A DNA stretch of 37,251 bases from Streptomyces rochei (GCA_002155895.1 MUMD01000166.1:1-37251); one strand, 5' to 3'. Shown: positions 23,591 to 31,394, counted from the first letter of the stretch. Notes: generated by a model not told the origin, from the sequence alone. Made by a program: numbers and translations.

Positions 23591-24693
23591 GCTTGCCTCA
23601 CGCCTCGCGATTCGTCGGCGGTCCGCTCGACGGCGGCCCGTTCGTCGGCGGTCTGCCAGCGGCCCAGGGACATCTCCGCGGTGATGCCCGGACCGAAACC
23701 GGCCAGCAGCCCGCGGGCCCCGTCCTGGACGCCGCCCTCGTCGAAGAGCCTGCGCAGCGCGTCCAGGACCACGGCGCTGGCGATGTTCCCGTACTCGGTG
23801 AGCGTGGCCCGGCTGAACCGGAAGGCGTGCGGATCGACCTTCAGGAACTTGCTGAGGTCGTCCAGAATCCGCGGCCCGCCCGCGTGCACCACGTAGAAGT
23901 CCAGGTCGGAGGCGTTCCACCCGTGGGTGCCCGCGAGGTCCATCAGGGCCGGTGCGAGCGGTTCCATGGTGGCCGGCACCCGCTTGTCCAGCAGGAAGTG
24001 GAAGCCGGTCGCCTTCACGTCGTACATGATCCACTCCTCGGTCTTGGGGATCAGGTACGAGCCGTTGCGCTCCAGCCGCACGCCGGTGCCGCCCCGGCCG
24101 CGGACCACGGCCGCGGCGATGCCGTCGCCGAACAGGCCGTTGGAGAGCAGGGAGCCCACGCCGATGTCGGTGGGCTGGTAGCACAGCGAGCAGAACTCGC
24201 AGGCCACGATCAGCGCGTTGGCCTCGGGGTAGGCGGTGCAGAAGTCGTGCGCCCGGTTGACGGCGGCACCGCCGGCCGCGCAGCCGAGCTGGGCGATGGG
24301 TATCTGCCGCGTGGTGCTCTCGAAGCCCATCTCGTTGATCAGCCACGCCGTCAGCGAGGGCATCATGAAGCCCGTGCACGAGACGTAGATGATCACGTCG
24401 ATGTCGGTGGTGAGCAGTTCCGCGTCGTCCAGCGCCCGCTGGACCACCGCGGGGACCCGGGCCTTGGCCTCCCGCTCGTAGAGCCGGTTGCGGTCCTCGA
24501 AGCCGGGGTGCTTCAGGGTCTCCTCGATGGGCTGCACGATGTGCCGGGTGCGGACCCCGGTGTTCTCTATCAGCCGGAGGGCCAGCGGCAGTTGGGGGTG
24601 GCCGGCGTGGCGCTCACGCGCCAGCTCCAGCGTCTCCTCCATCGTGATCACGTGCTCCGGGACGGACACCGAAGGTCTGCACAACGTCGCCAT
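23587..24693 (-). CDS. rppA: Type III polyketide synthase RppA (tetrahydroxynaphthalene synthase)
   Basis: Homodimeric chalcone-synthase-like enzyme that condenses five malonyl-CoA units to 1,3,6,8-tetrahydroxynaphthalene. Its 368 residues contain the catalytic triad C138 (LGCAAGG), H270 (YVVHAGGP) and N303 (YGNIASA), plus C106 and Y224, known determinants in the Streptomyces enzyme. Start ATG 24693 has no strong ribosome binding site. Upstream frame extends 26 codons but is arginine-rich and unlike the family. It is the first gene of rppA-P450-cupin, all joined by GTGA overlaps. Product likely gives red-brown, UV-protective pigment. The 168 bp upstream hold the promoter, which I could not identify. 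Confidence 0.96.
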   Translation of the reverse strand: MATLCRPSVSVPEHVITMEETLELARERHAGHPQLPLALRLIENTGVRTRHIVQPIEETLKHPGFEDRNRLYEREAKARVPAVVQRALDDAELLTTDIDVIIYVSCTGFMMPSLTAWLINEMGFESTTRQIPIAQLGCAAGGAAVNRAHDFCTAYPEANALIVACEFCSLCYQPTDIGVGSLLSNGLFGDGIAAAVVRGRGGTGVRLERNGSYLIPKTEEWIMYDVKATGFHFLLDKRVPATMEPLAPALMDLAGTHGWNASDLDFYVVHAGGPRILDDLSKFLKVDPHAFRFSRATLTEYGNIASAVVLDALRRLFDEGGVQDGARGLLAGFGPGITAEMSLGRWQTADERAAVERTADESRGVRQA

Positions 24694-24861
24694 GAACCGT
24701 GCCTGCTTTCGCCTCGCGGAAGGCTCGCGCCCCCCGGCCGGAACGTGCCGCACCCTTTTCGGGATGCTCACCCACGATCACTCAGCGGGGCGGCGATCTC
24801 TCGCGGGACTACTCCGTCTCAGGGACCTGCCGGACGGAGCCGGCGGGACAGGCCGGTGCCG

Positions 24862-25098
24862 TCAGGAGGACTGGCCGCTGCTGTGGGCGATGCAGGCCAC
24901 GTCGATCCGGTCGGCCAGCTTGGCCAGCTCGATGGTCAGGGCCGCGACCGTGTCCTCGTCGAGACTCTCCTCGCCCGCCTCCACCAGCCGCAGCCAGCGC
25001 CCGCCCACCGTGCGCAGCAGCTTGCTCACGTCGGACGCGGCGACCTGGAGCGTGCCGCGGTCGTCGACGATCAGAGGCAGGGTCACTTCGCGGTTCAC
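24862..25098 (-). CDS. Small conserved Streptomyces protein (DUF6213-like)
   Basis: Protein of 78 residues: a short β-like N-terminus (VTLPLIVDDRGTLQVAASDVSKLLRTVGGRWLRLVEAG) followed by an acidic amphipathic helix (about 45-65) and a Cys/His/Ser tail. I believe it belongs to a small uncharacterised streptomycete family, but the number is from memory. Start GTG 25098 has no Shine-Dalgarno site, while TACGAT (25106-25111) lies 7 nt upstream, so the mRNA may be leaderless. It sits 25 bp downstream of an aldehyde dehydrogenase and 168 bp upstream of rppA, on the same strand. Function is unknown. Confidence 0.7.
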   Translation of the reverse strand: MNREVTLPLIVDDRGTLQVAASDVSKLLRTVGGRWLRLVEAGEESLDEDTVAALTIELAKLADRIDVACIAHSSGQSS

Positions 25099-25105
25099 AA
25101 GAGGG

Positions 25106-25111
25106 ATCGTA
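25106..25111 (-). promoter_or_regulatory. Candidate -10 of a leaderless promoter (DUF6213-like gene)
   Basis: TACGAT on the minus strand, 7 nt upstream of the GTG start at 25098, within the 25-bp gap after the aldehyde dehydrogenase stop codon. The -35 is weak. Confidence 0.35.
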
Positions 25112-25123
25112 GTCGCGGAAGGC

Positions 25124-26509
25124 TCACGCTCCGTGCCACACGGTGGTGATGTTGCAGAACTCCCGGATTCCGTGCCCGGACAGCTCACGCCCGTAGCCCG
25201 ACCGCTTGACCCCGCCGAACGGGAACGCCGGATGGGACGCCGTCATCCCGTTGACGTACACGCCGCCCGCCTCCAGGTCCCGCACGAAGCGCTCGACGTC
25301 GGCGTCGTCGCGGGTCCAGACATTGGAACTGAGCCCGAAGTCCGTGTCGTTGGCGATCAGCACCGCCTCGTCCAGATCGGCGGCGCGGTAGAGCGTGGCG
25401 ACCGGGCCGAACGCCTCCTCGCGGTGGATGCGCATCTCGCGGGTCACGCCGGCCAGCACGGTCGGCGGGTAGTACCAGCCGGGCCCGTCCGGGCGTTCGC
25501 CTCCGCACAGCACCTCGGCGCCGCCGCGCACCGCGTCGTCGACCAGCTCCACCAGGTCCTCGACGCCCTGCTCGCTGGAGAGCGGGCCCACCTCGGTCTC
25601 CTCGTCCATGGGGTCGCCCACCCTCAGCGCCCTCATGCCCTCGGTGAAGCGGGCGGCGAAGGCGTCGTAGACGTCCGCGTGCACGATGAACCGCTTGGCG
25701 GCGATGCAGGACTGCCCGGCGTTCTGCGTGCGCGCGGTCACCGCGACCTCGGCGGCCCGGTCGACGTCGGCGGACGGCATGACGACGAACGGGTCGCTGC
25801 CGCCCAGCTCCAGCACCGTCTTCTTGATCATCTCGCCGGCGGTGGAGGCGACCGCGCGGCCGGCCGGCTCGCTGCCGGTCAGGGTCGCGGCCCGCACGCG
25901 CTCGTCGCGAAGGACGTCGTCCACGGCCGCCGAGCCGATCAGCAGCGTCTGGAAGCAGCCCTCCGGGAAGCCGGCCCGGTGGAACAGGTCCTCCAGGTAC
26001 AGGGCCGTCTGCGGCACGTTCGAGGCGTGCTTGAGCAGCCCGACGTTGCCCGCCATCAGCGCGGGGGCGGCGAACCGGATCACCTGCCAGAGGGGGAAGT
26101 TCCACGGCATCACCGCGAGCACCGGGCCGAGCGGCCGGTAGCGGACCAGGGCACGGGAGGCGCCGGAGTCCTTCACATCGGCCTCGGCCGGCTCCTCGTC
26201 GGCGAGCAGCTCCGCCGCGTGGTCGGCGTACCAGCGCATCGCCTTGGCACACTTCGCGGCCTCGGCGCGGGCCTGCTTCACCGGCTTGCCCATCTCCGTG
26301 GTGATGACCTTGCCGATCTCCTCCCGGTCCGCCTCCAGCAGGTCGGCGGCGCGGTGCATCAGCCGGGCCCGCTCGTCGAACGCCGTCGTCCGGTACGTGC
26401 GGAAGGTGGCCTCCGCGAGCTGGAGCCGGCGCTCGATCTCCTCCTCGCCCATGGCCTCGTACGTCCTGAGCGTCTCGCCGTTCGCCGGGTTCACCGTCGC
26501 GATGGGCAT
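25124..26509 (-). CDS. NAD(P)-dependent aldehyde dehydrogenase (succinate-semialdehyde type)
   Basis: Oxidises aldehydes to acids; closest to succinate-semialdehyde dehydrogenases of the GabD/Sad group. Length is 461 residues. Catalytic residues: N137 in MPWNFPLW, E234 in LELGGSDP and nucleophile C268 in NAGQSCIAAKR. The C-terminal FGGVKRSGYGRELS motif is intact. Start ATG 26509 follows a GGGAGG sequence. The gene is probably transcribed alone. Succinate semialdehyde is the best guess; other short-chain aldehydes are possible. Confidence 0.9.
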   Translation of the reverse strand: MPIATVNPANGETLRTYEAMGEEEIERRLQLAEATFRTYRTTAFDERARLMHRAADLLEADREEIGKVITTEMGKPVKQARAEAAKCAKAMRWYADHAAELLADEEPAEADVKDSGASRALVRYRPLGPVLAVMPWNFPLWQVIRFAAPALMAGNVGLLKHASNVPQTALYLEDLFHRAGFPEGCFQTLLIGSAAVDDVLRDERVRAATLTGSEPAGRAVASTAGEMIKKTVLELGGSDPFVVMPSADVDRAAEVAVTARTQNAGQSCIAAKRFIVHADVYDAFAARFTEGMRALRVGDPMDEETEVGPLSSEQGVEDLVELVDDAVRGGAEVLCGGERPDGPGWYYPPTVLAGVTREMRIHREEAFGPVATLYRAADLDEAVLIANDTDFGLSSNVWTRDDADVERFVRDLEAGGVYVNGMTASHPAFPFGGVKRSGYGRELSGHGIREFCNITTVWHGA

Positions 26510-26606
26510 GACCGACCTCCCTGGGTGCGCGTGCGTGCTTCGACCTTGGCGCGCGGTGGGGGGCGCCGCAACGCGGACGGGTCCCGTCGCCGCCGGTCGA
26601 CTCTCG

Positions 26607-27065
26607 TCAGTGCGAGTGCTCAGCCAGCCGGTCGAGAAACGCGGCCTGCGCCTTGACGATCACCTCGCGCGCCCGGTCCACCCGGAACCACGCCACCCGG
26701 TCCAGCTCGGGGAACTCCACGATCCGCCCCGACCGCGGCGGCCACTCCATGCGGAAGGTGCCCGGTGCGACCGTCGCCGGGTCGAGGTCGGCCGCCACGG
26801 CCCAGGCGGTGACGACCTTCCCGCCGCCCTGCCGCACCTCGCCGAGCGGGACGGCCTCGCCCTCGGGCGGCGGCAGCCCCAGCTCCTCCTCGAACTCGCG
26901 CCGGGCCGCCTCCCACGCGGGCTCCGCCGGGTCGTACTCGCCCTTCGGGATCGTCCATGCCCCGGCGTCACGGCGGGCGTAGAAGGGGCCGCCCATGTGA
27001 CCGAGCAGGACTTCGGTGCCCTCGGCGCCGGGCCGGTGCAGCAGCAGGCCCGCGCTGCGCCTCAC
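26607..27065 (-). CDS. NUDIX hydrolase
   Basis: NUDIX-fold pyrophosphohydrolase of 152 residues. The NUDIX box fits G-x5-E-x7-REuxEExGu: it begins at G in KGEYDPAEPAWEAAR and ends REFEEELGL. It is preceded by AWTIPKGE, as in the DR1025/MutT-like group. The start GTG 27065 overlaps the DNA ligase stop in GTGA, so the gene is translated after the ligase. Longer frames upstream run inside the ligase and are not real. Substrate is unknown. Coupling with a DNA ligase suggests a nucleotide-pool or repair role. Confidence 0.85.
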   Translation of the reverse strand: MRRSAGLLLHRPGAEGTEVLLGHMGGPFYARRDAGAWTIPKGEYDPAEPAWEAARREFEEELGLPPPEGEAVPLGEVRQGGGKVVTAWAVAADLDPATVAPGTFRMEWPPRSGRIVEFPELDRVAWFRVDRAREVIVKAQAAFLDRLAEHSH

Positions 27066-28600
27066 GGGGCCGCCCCGGGGTGGGCGGCGAGCAGGGCCTC
27101 CACCGTGTCGGCCTCCTCGGGGCGCTTGTCCTCGCGGTAGCGGATCACGCGGGCGAAGCGGAGGGTGACGCCGGCCGGGTAGCGGGAGGAGCGCTGGAGG
27201 CCGTCGTAGGCGATCTCGACGACGAGTTCGGGGCGTACGGTCACGCCCCAGGGGTGCTCCTGGACGGCGAGCTCGCGGAGGCGTTCGGTCTGCCAGGCCA
27301 GCAGCGCGTCGGTCATGCCCTTGAAGGTCTTGCCGAGCATGACGAAGGAGCCGTCCGAGGCGCGGGCCCCCAGGTGGAGGTTGGAGAGCTTGCCGGTGCG
27401 GCGGCCGTGGCCCCACTCGGCGGCCAGCACCACCAGGTCGAGCGTGTGCACGGGCTTCACCTTGAGCCAGGACGCGCCGCGCCGGCCCGCGCTGTAAGCG
27501 CCGTCGAGCCCTTTGACCACGACGCCCTCGTGGCCGCGCTCCAGCGTCGCGGCGAGGAACCGCTCGGCCTCCGGAACGCCTTCCGGTCCCTCCACCACCG
27601 TGCGCCGCACCCTGGTCGCCGCGGGCACCAGCCGGGCCAGCTCCGCGTGCCGCTCGGCCAGCGGCAGGTCGAGCAGGTCGCGGCCGTCGACGCGGAGCGC
27701 GTCGAAGAATACGACGGAGACGGGGACCGTCCGCGCCGCCGTGGCGACGTCCGTGCGGGAACCGACCCGGCCGGCGGTCTCCTGGAAGGACCGGGGGCGG
27801 CCGTCCGCGTCGAAGGAGATCACCTCGCCGTCGAGGACGAAACTCTCGCCGGGCAGTTCGAGGGCCGCCGCCCTCACCTCGGGGAGCCGGTCGGTGATGT
27901 CGTCGAGGGTGCGGGTGTAGAGGTGCACCGCGTCGCCGTCCCGGTGCACCTGGACGCGGATGCCGTCCAGCTTCTCCTCGACCGCGCAGGCGCCCAGCTT
28001 GCCGACCGCCTCGGCGACCGACGAGGCGCTGTGCGCCAGCATCGGCAGCACCGGGCGGCCCACGGTGAGCCGGAACCGGTCCAGGACGCCGGGGCCGTCC
28101 GCGAGCAGCGCCTCGGCGACCGTCTGCAGCGAGCCCGCGAGCATCACCGCCCGCCGTACGTCCGCCGGGGGCGCCCCGGTCGCCGCCGCGAGGCCCTCGA
28201 CGGCCGCCGCGTCCAGGGCGCCCTGCCGGACCTCGCCGGTGAGCAGCCCGATCAGGAAGCGCTGCTCGTCCTCGGTCGCCGCGCCCATCAGCTCGCCGAC
28301 CTGACGGGCCCGCTCGGCCTGCGCACCGGCTCCGGAGACCGCGCCGAGCCGGGTGAGCCGGGCGTCCACGTCGCGCACGGTCAAGGTCGGTTCGGCGGCC
28401 GGGGCGACCGGGCGGCCCAGCACCTTCCAGCCGACGCCGATCCGGCCCTGGGGAAGCCGTCCCGCCAGGTACGGGATGACGACCGGTACGTCCGCCGCCT
28501 CCGCCTCCCGGAACAGCTCCGCGAGCAGGGCGGTCTTCCGGGACCGCGCCGAGGTGGCGGCGACCTCCCGGGACACCTGGGCCAGCCGGGCAAGCAGCAT
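27062..28600 (-). CDS. ATP-dependent DNA ligase (LigB type)
   Basis: Joins DNA nicks using ATP. Its 512 residues carry an N-terminal DNA-binding domain (1-180) and an adenylation domain with K210 in EEKLDGIRV (KxDG). Motif III is FFDALRVDG, motif IV EGVVVKG and motif V SWLKVKP. An OB-fold follows, ending with VTLRFARVIRYREDKRPEEAD (motif VI). It lacks nuclease and primase domains, so it is not the LigD of non-homologous end joining. M. tuberculosis LigB has the same layout. Start ATG 28600 has no good ribosome binding site; the upstream frame is not coding. It is the first gene of a ligase-NUDIX pair, 56 bp after the flavoprotein gene. Confidence 0.92.
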   Translation of the reverse strand: MLLARLAQVSREVAATSARSRKTALLAELFREAEAADVPVVIPYLAGRLPQGRIGVGWKVLGRPVAPAAEPTLTVRDVDARLTRLGAVSGAGAQAERARQVGELMGAATEDEQRFLIGLLTGEVRQGALDAAAVEGLAAATGAPPADVRRAVMLAGSLQTVAEALLADGPGVLDRFRLTVGRPVLPMLAHSASSVAEAVGKLGACAVEEKLDGIRVQVHRDGDAVHLYTRTLDDITDRLPEVRAAALELPGESFVLDGEVISFDADGRPRSFQETAGRVGSRTDVATAARTVPVSVVFFDALRVDGRDLLDLPLAERHAELARLVPAATRVRRTVVEGPEGVPEAERFLAATLERGHEGVVVKGLDGAYSAGRRGASWLKVKPVHTLDLVVLAAEWGHGRRTGKLSNLHLGARASDGSFVMLGKTFKGMTDALLAWQTERLRELAVQEHPWGVTVRPELVVEIAYDGLQRSSRYPAGVTLRFARVIRYREDKRPEEADTVEALLAAHPGAAP

Positions 28601-28656
28601 GCAGTCATGGTGCACCGGGAAGGGCGGGTTCACACCCGAGAGCGCGCCGCGGCGTC

Positions 28657-29640
28657 TCACCCGGCGATCGCCGCGTCCAGGTCCGACATGATCAGGTCGC
28701 CGACGATCGCGGAGGCCGCGCGGTAGCCGCCGCTCGCCGCGTGGATCACCTGCTCGGCGAAGCCCAGCGCGTTGCCGGCGGTCCACAGGCCCGGCACGGA
28801 GGTCCGGCCCGTGGCGTCCACCACCGGGTAGGCCCCGAACGGGGTCTCCTGCAGCTCGGCGCCGAGCCGCTCCATCAGACCGGTCTGCGGCACGGCCTTC
28901 GGGGCGACGAACACCACCGAGCGGTCGTGCACCGTGCCGTCGGCCAGCCGTACGCCGGTGAGCCGGTCCTCCTCGACGCGCAGCCCGGCGACCTCGCCCG
29001 GCACCACCTTGACCCCGGCGGCGGCGAGCCGGCGCAGGTCCTCGTCGGACAGCTCCTCCTCGGCGACCCGGTGCAGGAAGAGGACGACGTCGTCCGACCA
29101 GCCGGACACCATCAACGCCTGGTGCACGCTCATCGGGCTCGCCGCCAGCACGCCGAAGCGCTCGTCGCGCACCTCCCAGCCGTGGCAGAACGGGCAGTGC
29201 AGCACATCCCGGCCGAACCGCTCGGCGACGCCGGGGACCTCGGGCAGCTCGTCCTTGAGCCCGGTGGTGACGACGAGCCGACGTGCCCGCACGCTGCGCC
29301 CGCCGGCCAGCGACACCGTGAAGTCCTCCTCCCGCGCCACGTCCACCGCCCGGTCGCGGACGAGTTCCACGCCGTACCGGGCGATCTCCTCACGGCCGAG
29401 CGCCAGGAACTCCGCCGGCGCCATCCCGTCCCGGGTCAGGAAACCCTGCATGTGGTCCGACGGCGCGTTGCGCGGCTCACCGGCGTCGACGACCAGGGTG
29501 CGCAGCCGGGAGCGGCCGAGGACGAGCGCGGCGGACAGCCCGGCCGCGCCACCGCCCACGACGACGACGTCGTACCGGTCGGCGGTGTTCGGGTCGTTGC
29601 TCAGGTTCTTGTCGTCCTTGTTGTCCTTGTTGCGGGTCAC
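28657..29640 (-). CDS. Thioredoxin-reductase-like FAD oxidoreductase with CPFC motif
   Basis: FAD/NAD(P)-binding protein of 327 residues with GGGAAG (29-34) for FAD and a single CxxC, C149-P-F-C152 (LHCPFCHGWEV), at the position of the redox pair of thioredoxin reductase. Similar CxxC flavoproteins include low-molecular-weight dithiol oxidases (GliT, HlmI, DepH); here the substrate is unknown. The start GTG 29640 is set by GGAGGTGG at 29646-29653. Residues 1-20 are an odd, low-complexity Lys/Asn/Asp tail (KDNKDDKN). It diverges from the XRE-cupin gene by 76 bp, so that regulator probably controls it. Confidence 0.88.
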   Translation of the reverse strand: MTRNKDNKDDKNLSNDPNTADRYDVVVVGGGAAGLSAALVLGRSRLRTLVVDAGEPRNAPSDHMQGFLTRDGMAPAEFLALGREEIARYGVELVRDRAVDVAREEDFTVSLAGGRSVRARRLVVTTGLKDELPEVPGVAERFGRDVLHCPFCHGWEVRDERFGVLAASPMSVHQALMVSGWSDDVVLFLHRVAEEELSDEDLRRLAAAGVKVVPGEVAGLRVEEDRLTGVRLADGTVHDRSVVFVAPKAVPQTGLMERLGAELQETPFGAYPVVDATGRTSVPGLWTAGNALGFAEQVIHAASGGYRAASAIVGDLIMSDLDAAIAG

Positions 29641-29681
29641 GGTGACCACCTCCACGGACAAGGTCCCTCGACCGCGCGGGA

Positions 29682-29710
29682 TTGACAAATGAAGTTGCCG
29701 GTTCTGCAAT
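29682..29710 (+). promoter_or_regulatory. Leaderless promoter of the XRE-cupin gene
   Basis: Consensus TTGACA (29682-29687), 17-bp spacer, TGCAAT (29705-29710). The ATG at 29717 is 6 nt beyond the -10, so transcription should start on the start codon. No ribosome binding site precedes the ATG. ATTG (29681-29684) and CAAT (29707-29710) form the ends of a loose inverted repeat. Confidence 0.6.
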
Positions 29711-29716
29711 AAACGC

Positions 29717-30289
29717 ATGACTGCAGACGACGTCCTCGCCGGTGTCGGACCAAGGCTCCGCCAGGTGCGCAAGGAGCGGGAGGTGACCTTGGCGGCGCTC
29801 TCCGAGACCACCGGCATCTCGGTGAGCACCCTGTCCCGGCTGGAGTCGGGGCTGCGCAAGCCCAGCCTCGAACTGCTGCTGCCGATCGCCCAGGCCCACC
29901 AGGTGCCGCTGGACGAGCTGGTGGGCGCGCCGCCGGTCGGCGACCCGAGGGTGCGCGCCGAGCCGATCGTGCGGCACGGCCGGACCCACTGGCCCCTCAC
30001 CCGTCAGCCGGGCGGGCTCCAGGCGTTCAAGGTGCTGGAGCCGCAGCGCAAGGAGGAGCCGGACCCGCGCACCCACGAGGGCTACGAGTGGCTGTACGTC
30101 CTCTCCGGCAGGCTCCGGCTCGTGCTGGGCGACCACGACGTGGTCCTGTCGGCCGGGGAGGCCGCCGAGTTCGACACCCGGGTCCCGCACTGGTTCGGGT
30201 CGACGGGGGAGGGGCCGGTGGAGTTCCTGAGCCTGTTCGGACCGCAGGGCGAGCGGATGCACGTACGGGCGCGACCGGCGCGGGGGTGA
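29717..30289 (+). CDS. XRE-family regulator with C-terminal cupin domain
   Basis: Transcription factor of 190 residues: N-terminal HTH (about 10-65, LRQVRKEREVTLAALSETTGISVSTLSRLESGLRKPSLELL), linker, and a C-terminal cupin sensor domain (about 105-185) with the EGYEWLYVLSGRLRLVLGDHDVVLSAGEAAEFDTRVPHWFG pattern. Its partner gene is the divergent flavoprotein. The cupin may bind a small ligand or metal. Start ATG 29717 lacks a Shine-Dalgarno site, so initiation is probably leaderless. Confidence 0.9.
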   Translation: MTADDVLAGVGPRLRQVRKEREVTLAALSETTGISVSTLSRLESGLRKPSLELLLPIAQAHQVPLDELVGAPPVGDPRVRAEPIVRHGRTHWPLTRQPGGLQAFKVLEPQRKEEPDPRTHEGYEWLYVLSGRLRLVLGDHDVVLSAGEAAEFDTRVPHWFGSTGEGPVEFLSLFGPQGERMHVRARPARG

Positions 30290-30337
30290 CCTCCGGACGG
30301 TGACGGACGACTGCCCGCGACCTGTTCCCTGATCGGC

Positions 30338-30354
30338 AAGCGACCGCTTAGTAT
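30338..30354 (+). promoter_or_regulatory. Promoter with short inverted repeat before the MDR-acyl-CoA dehydrogenase operon
   Basis: TAGTAT (30349-30354) is a good -10 hexamer. Immediately upstream and overlapping by one base is AAGC-GACC-GCTT (30338-30349), an inverted repeat of 4-bp arms that could be an operator. The start codon is at 30396, after GGAGG. Confidence 0.45.
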
Positions 30355-30395
30355 GCGGGAGACCGGACGGACGACGCAGTCGGTGGAGGCCCCGC

Positions 30396-31394
30396 ATGCA
30401 GGCATGGCAGGTGCACGAGAACGGTGAGCCGGGCGAGGTGATGCGCCTCGCGGAGGTGGCGCCGCCGACCCCCGGCGAGGGCCAGGTCCTGCTGAGGGTC
30501 CGCGCCGCCAACATCAACTTCCCGGACGCGCTGCTGTGCCGCGGCCAGTACCAGGTCAGGCCGCCGCTGCCGTTCACGCCGGGCGTGGAGATCTGCGGCG
30601 AGACCGAGGACGGGCGCCGCGTCCTCGCCAACCCGGCGCTGCCGCACGGCGGTTTCGCGGAGTACGCCCTCGCGGACGCCCGCGCGCTGCTGCCCGCGCC
30701 GGAGGCCCTGGACGACGCCGAGGCCGCCGCCCTGCACATCGGCTACCAGACCGGCTGGTTCGGCCTGCACCGCCGGGCCCGGCTCCAGGCCGGCGAGACC
30801 CTGCTGGTCCACGCCGCCGCCGGAGGGGTCGGCAGCGCGGCCGTGCAGCTCGGCAAGGCCGCCGGCGCCACCGTCATCGGTGTCGTCGGCGGCTCCGAGA
30901 AGGCGGCCGTCGCCCGCGAACTGGGCTGCGACGTGGTCGTCGACCGGCACGGCGAGGATGTCATCGCCGCCGTGAAGGAGGCCACCGGCGGCCGGGGCGC
31001 CGACGTGATCTACGACCCGGTGGGCGGCCCGGCCTACGCCCAGTCCGCCAAGACCGTCGCCTTCGAGGGCCGGATCGTCGTCGTCGGCTTCGCGAGCGGC
31101 ACGATCCCCAGCCCCGCGCTGAACCACGCCCTGGTGAAGAACTACGCGATCCTCGGCCTCCACTGGGGCCTCTACAACACCAAGAACCCCGAGCTGGTCC
31201 GGCACTGCCACGACCAGCTCACCGAGCTGGCCGCGCGCGGCGCGATCAAGCCGCTGGTCAGCGAGCGGGTCAAGCTCGCGGAGGCCGCGGACGCCGTACA
31301 GCGCGTCGCCGACGGCAGGACGACCGGCCGTGTGGCCGTCGTGCCCGAGACGTCCGTCGCACCGGAGAACCTGGACAAGGGAGCCGCCGCATGA
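30396..31394 (+). CDS. NADPH:quinone reductase-like MDR oxidoreductase
   Basis: Zinc-free medium-chain dehydrogenase/reductase of the quinone oxidoreductase/enoyl reductase type, 332 residues. GroES-like N-terminal domain contains VRAANINFPDALLCRGQYQ; the Rossmann domain has the NADPH motif AAAGGVGSAAVQLGKAAG (about 144-161). Start ATG 30396 follows GGAGG. The stop overlaps the next start (ATGA), so it is translated with the two acyl-CoA dehydrogenase subunits that follow. In that context it may reduce an enoyl-CoA-type or quinone intermediate. Confidence 0.88.
   Translation: MQAWQVHENGEPGEVMRLAEVAPPTPGEGQVLLRVRAANINFPDALLCRGQYQVRPPLPFTPGVEICGETEDGRRVLANPALPHGGFAEYALADARALLPAPEALDDAEAAALHIGYQTGWFGLHRRARLQAGETLLVHAAAGGVGSAAVQLGKAAGATVIGVVGGSEKAAVARELGCDVVVDRHGEDVIAAVKEATGGRGADVIYDPVGGPAYAQSAKTVAFEGRIVVVGFASGTIPSPALNHALVKNYAILGLHWGLYNTKNPELVRHCHDQLTELAARGAIKPLVSERVKLAEAADAVQRVADGRTTGRVAVVPETSVAPENLDKGAAA

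Noticed and set aside
24488-26656. Plus-strand open frame opposite rppA and the aldehyde dehydrogenase
   Set aside because: Shadow composition. Both minus-strand genes carry intact catalytic residues.
27062-28600. Possible LigD-type end-joining ligase
   Set aside because: No nuclease or primase domain and no Ku gene nearby. The 512-residue layout fits the stand-alone LigB type.
29600-29640. KDNKDDKN run as an engineered epitope tag
   Set aside because: It is not a FLAG sequence, lies in frame with a natural ribosome binding site and is best read as a low-complexity tail.
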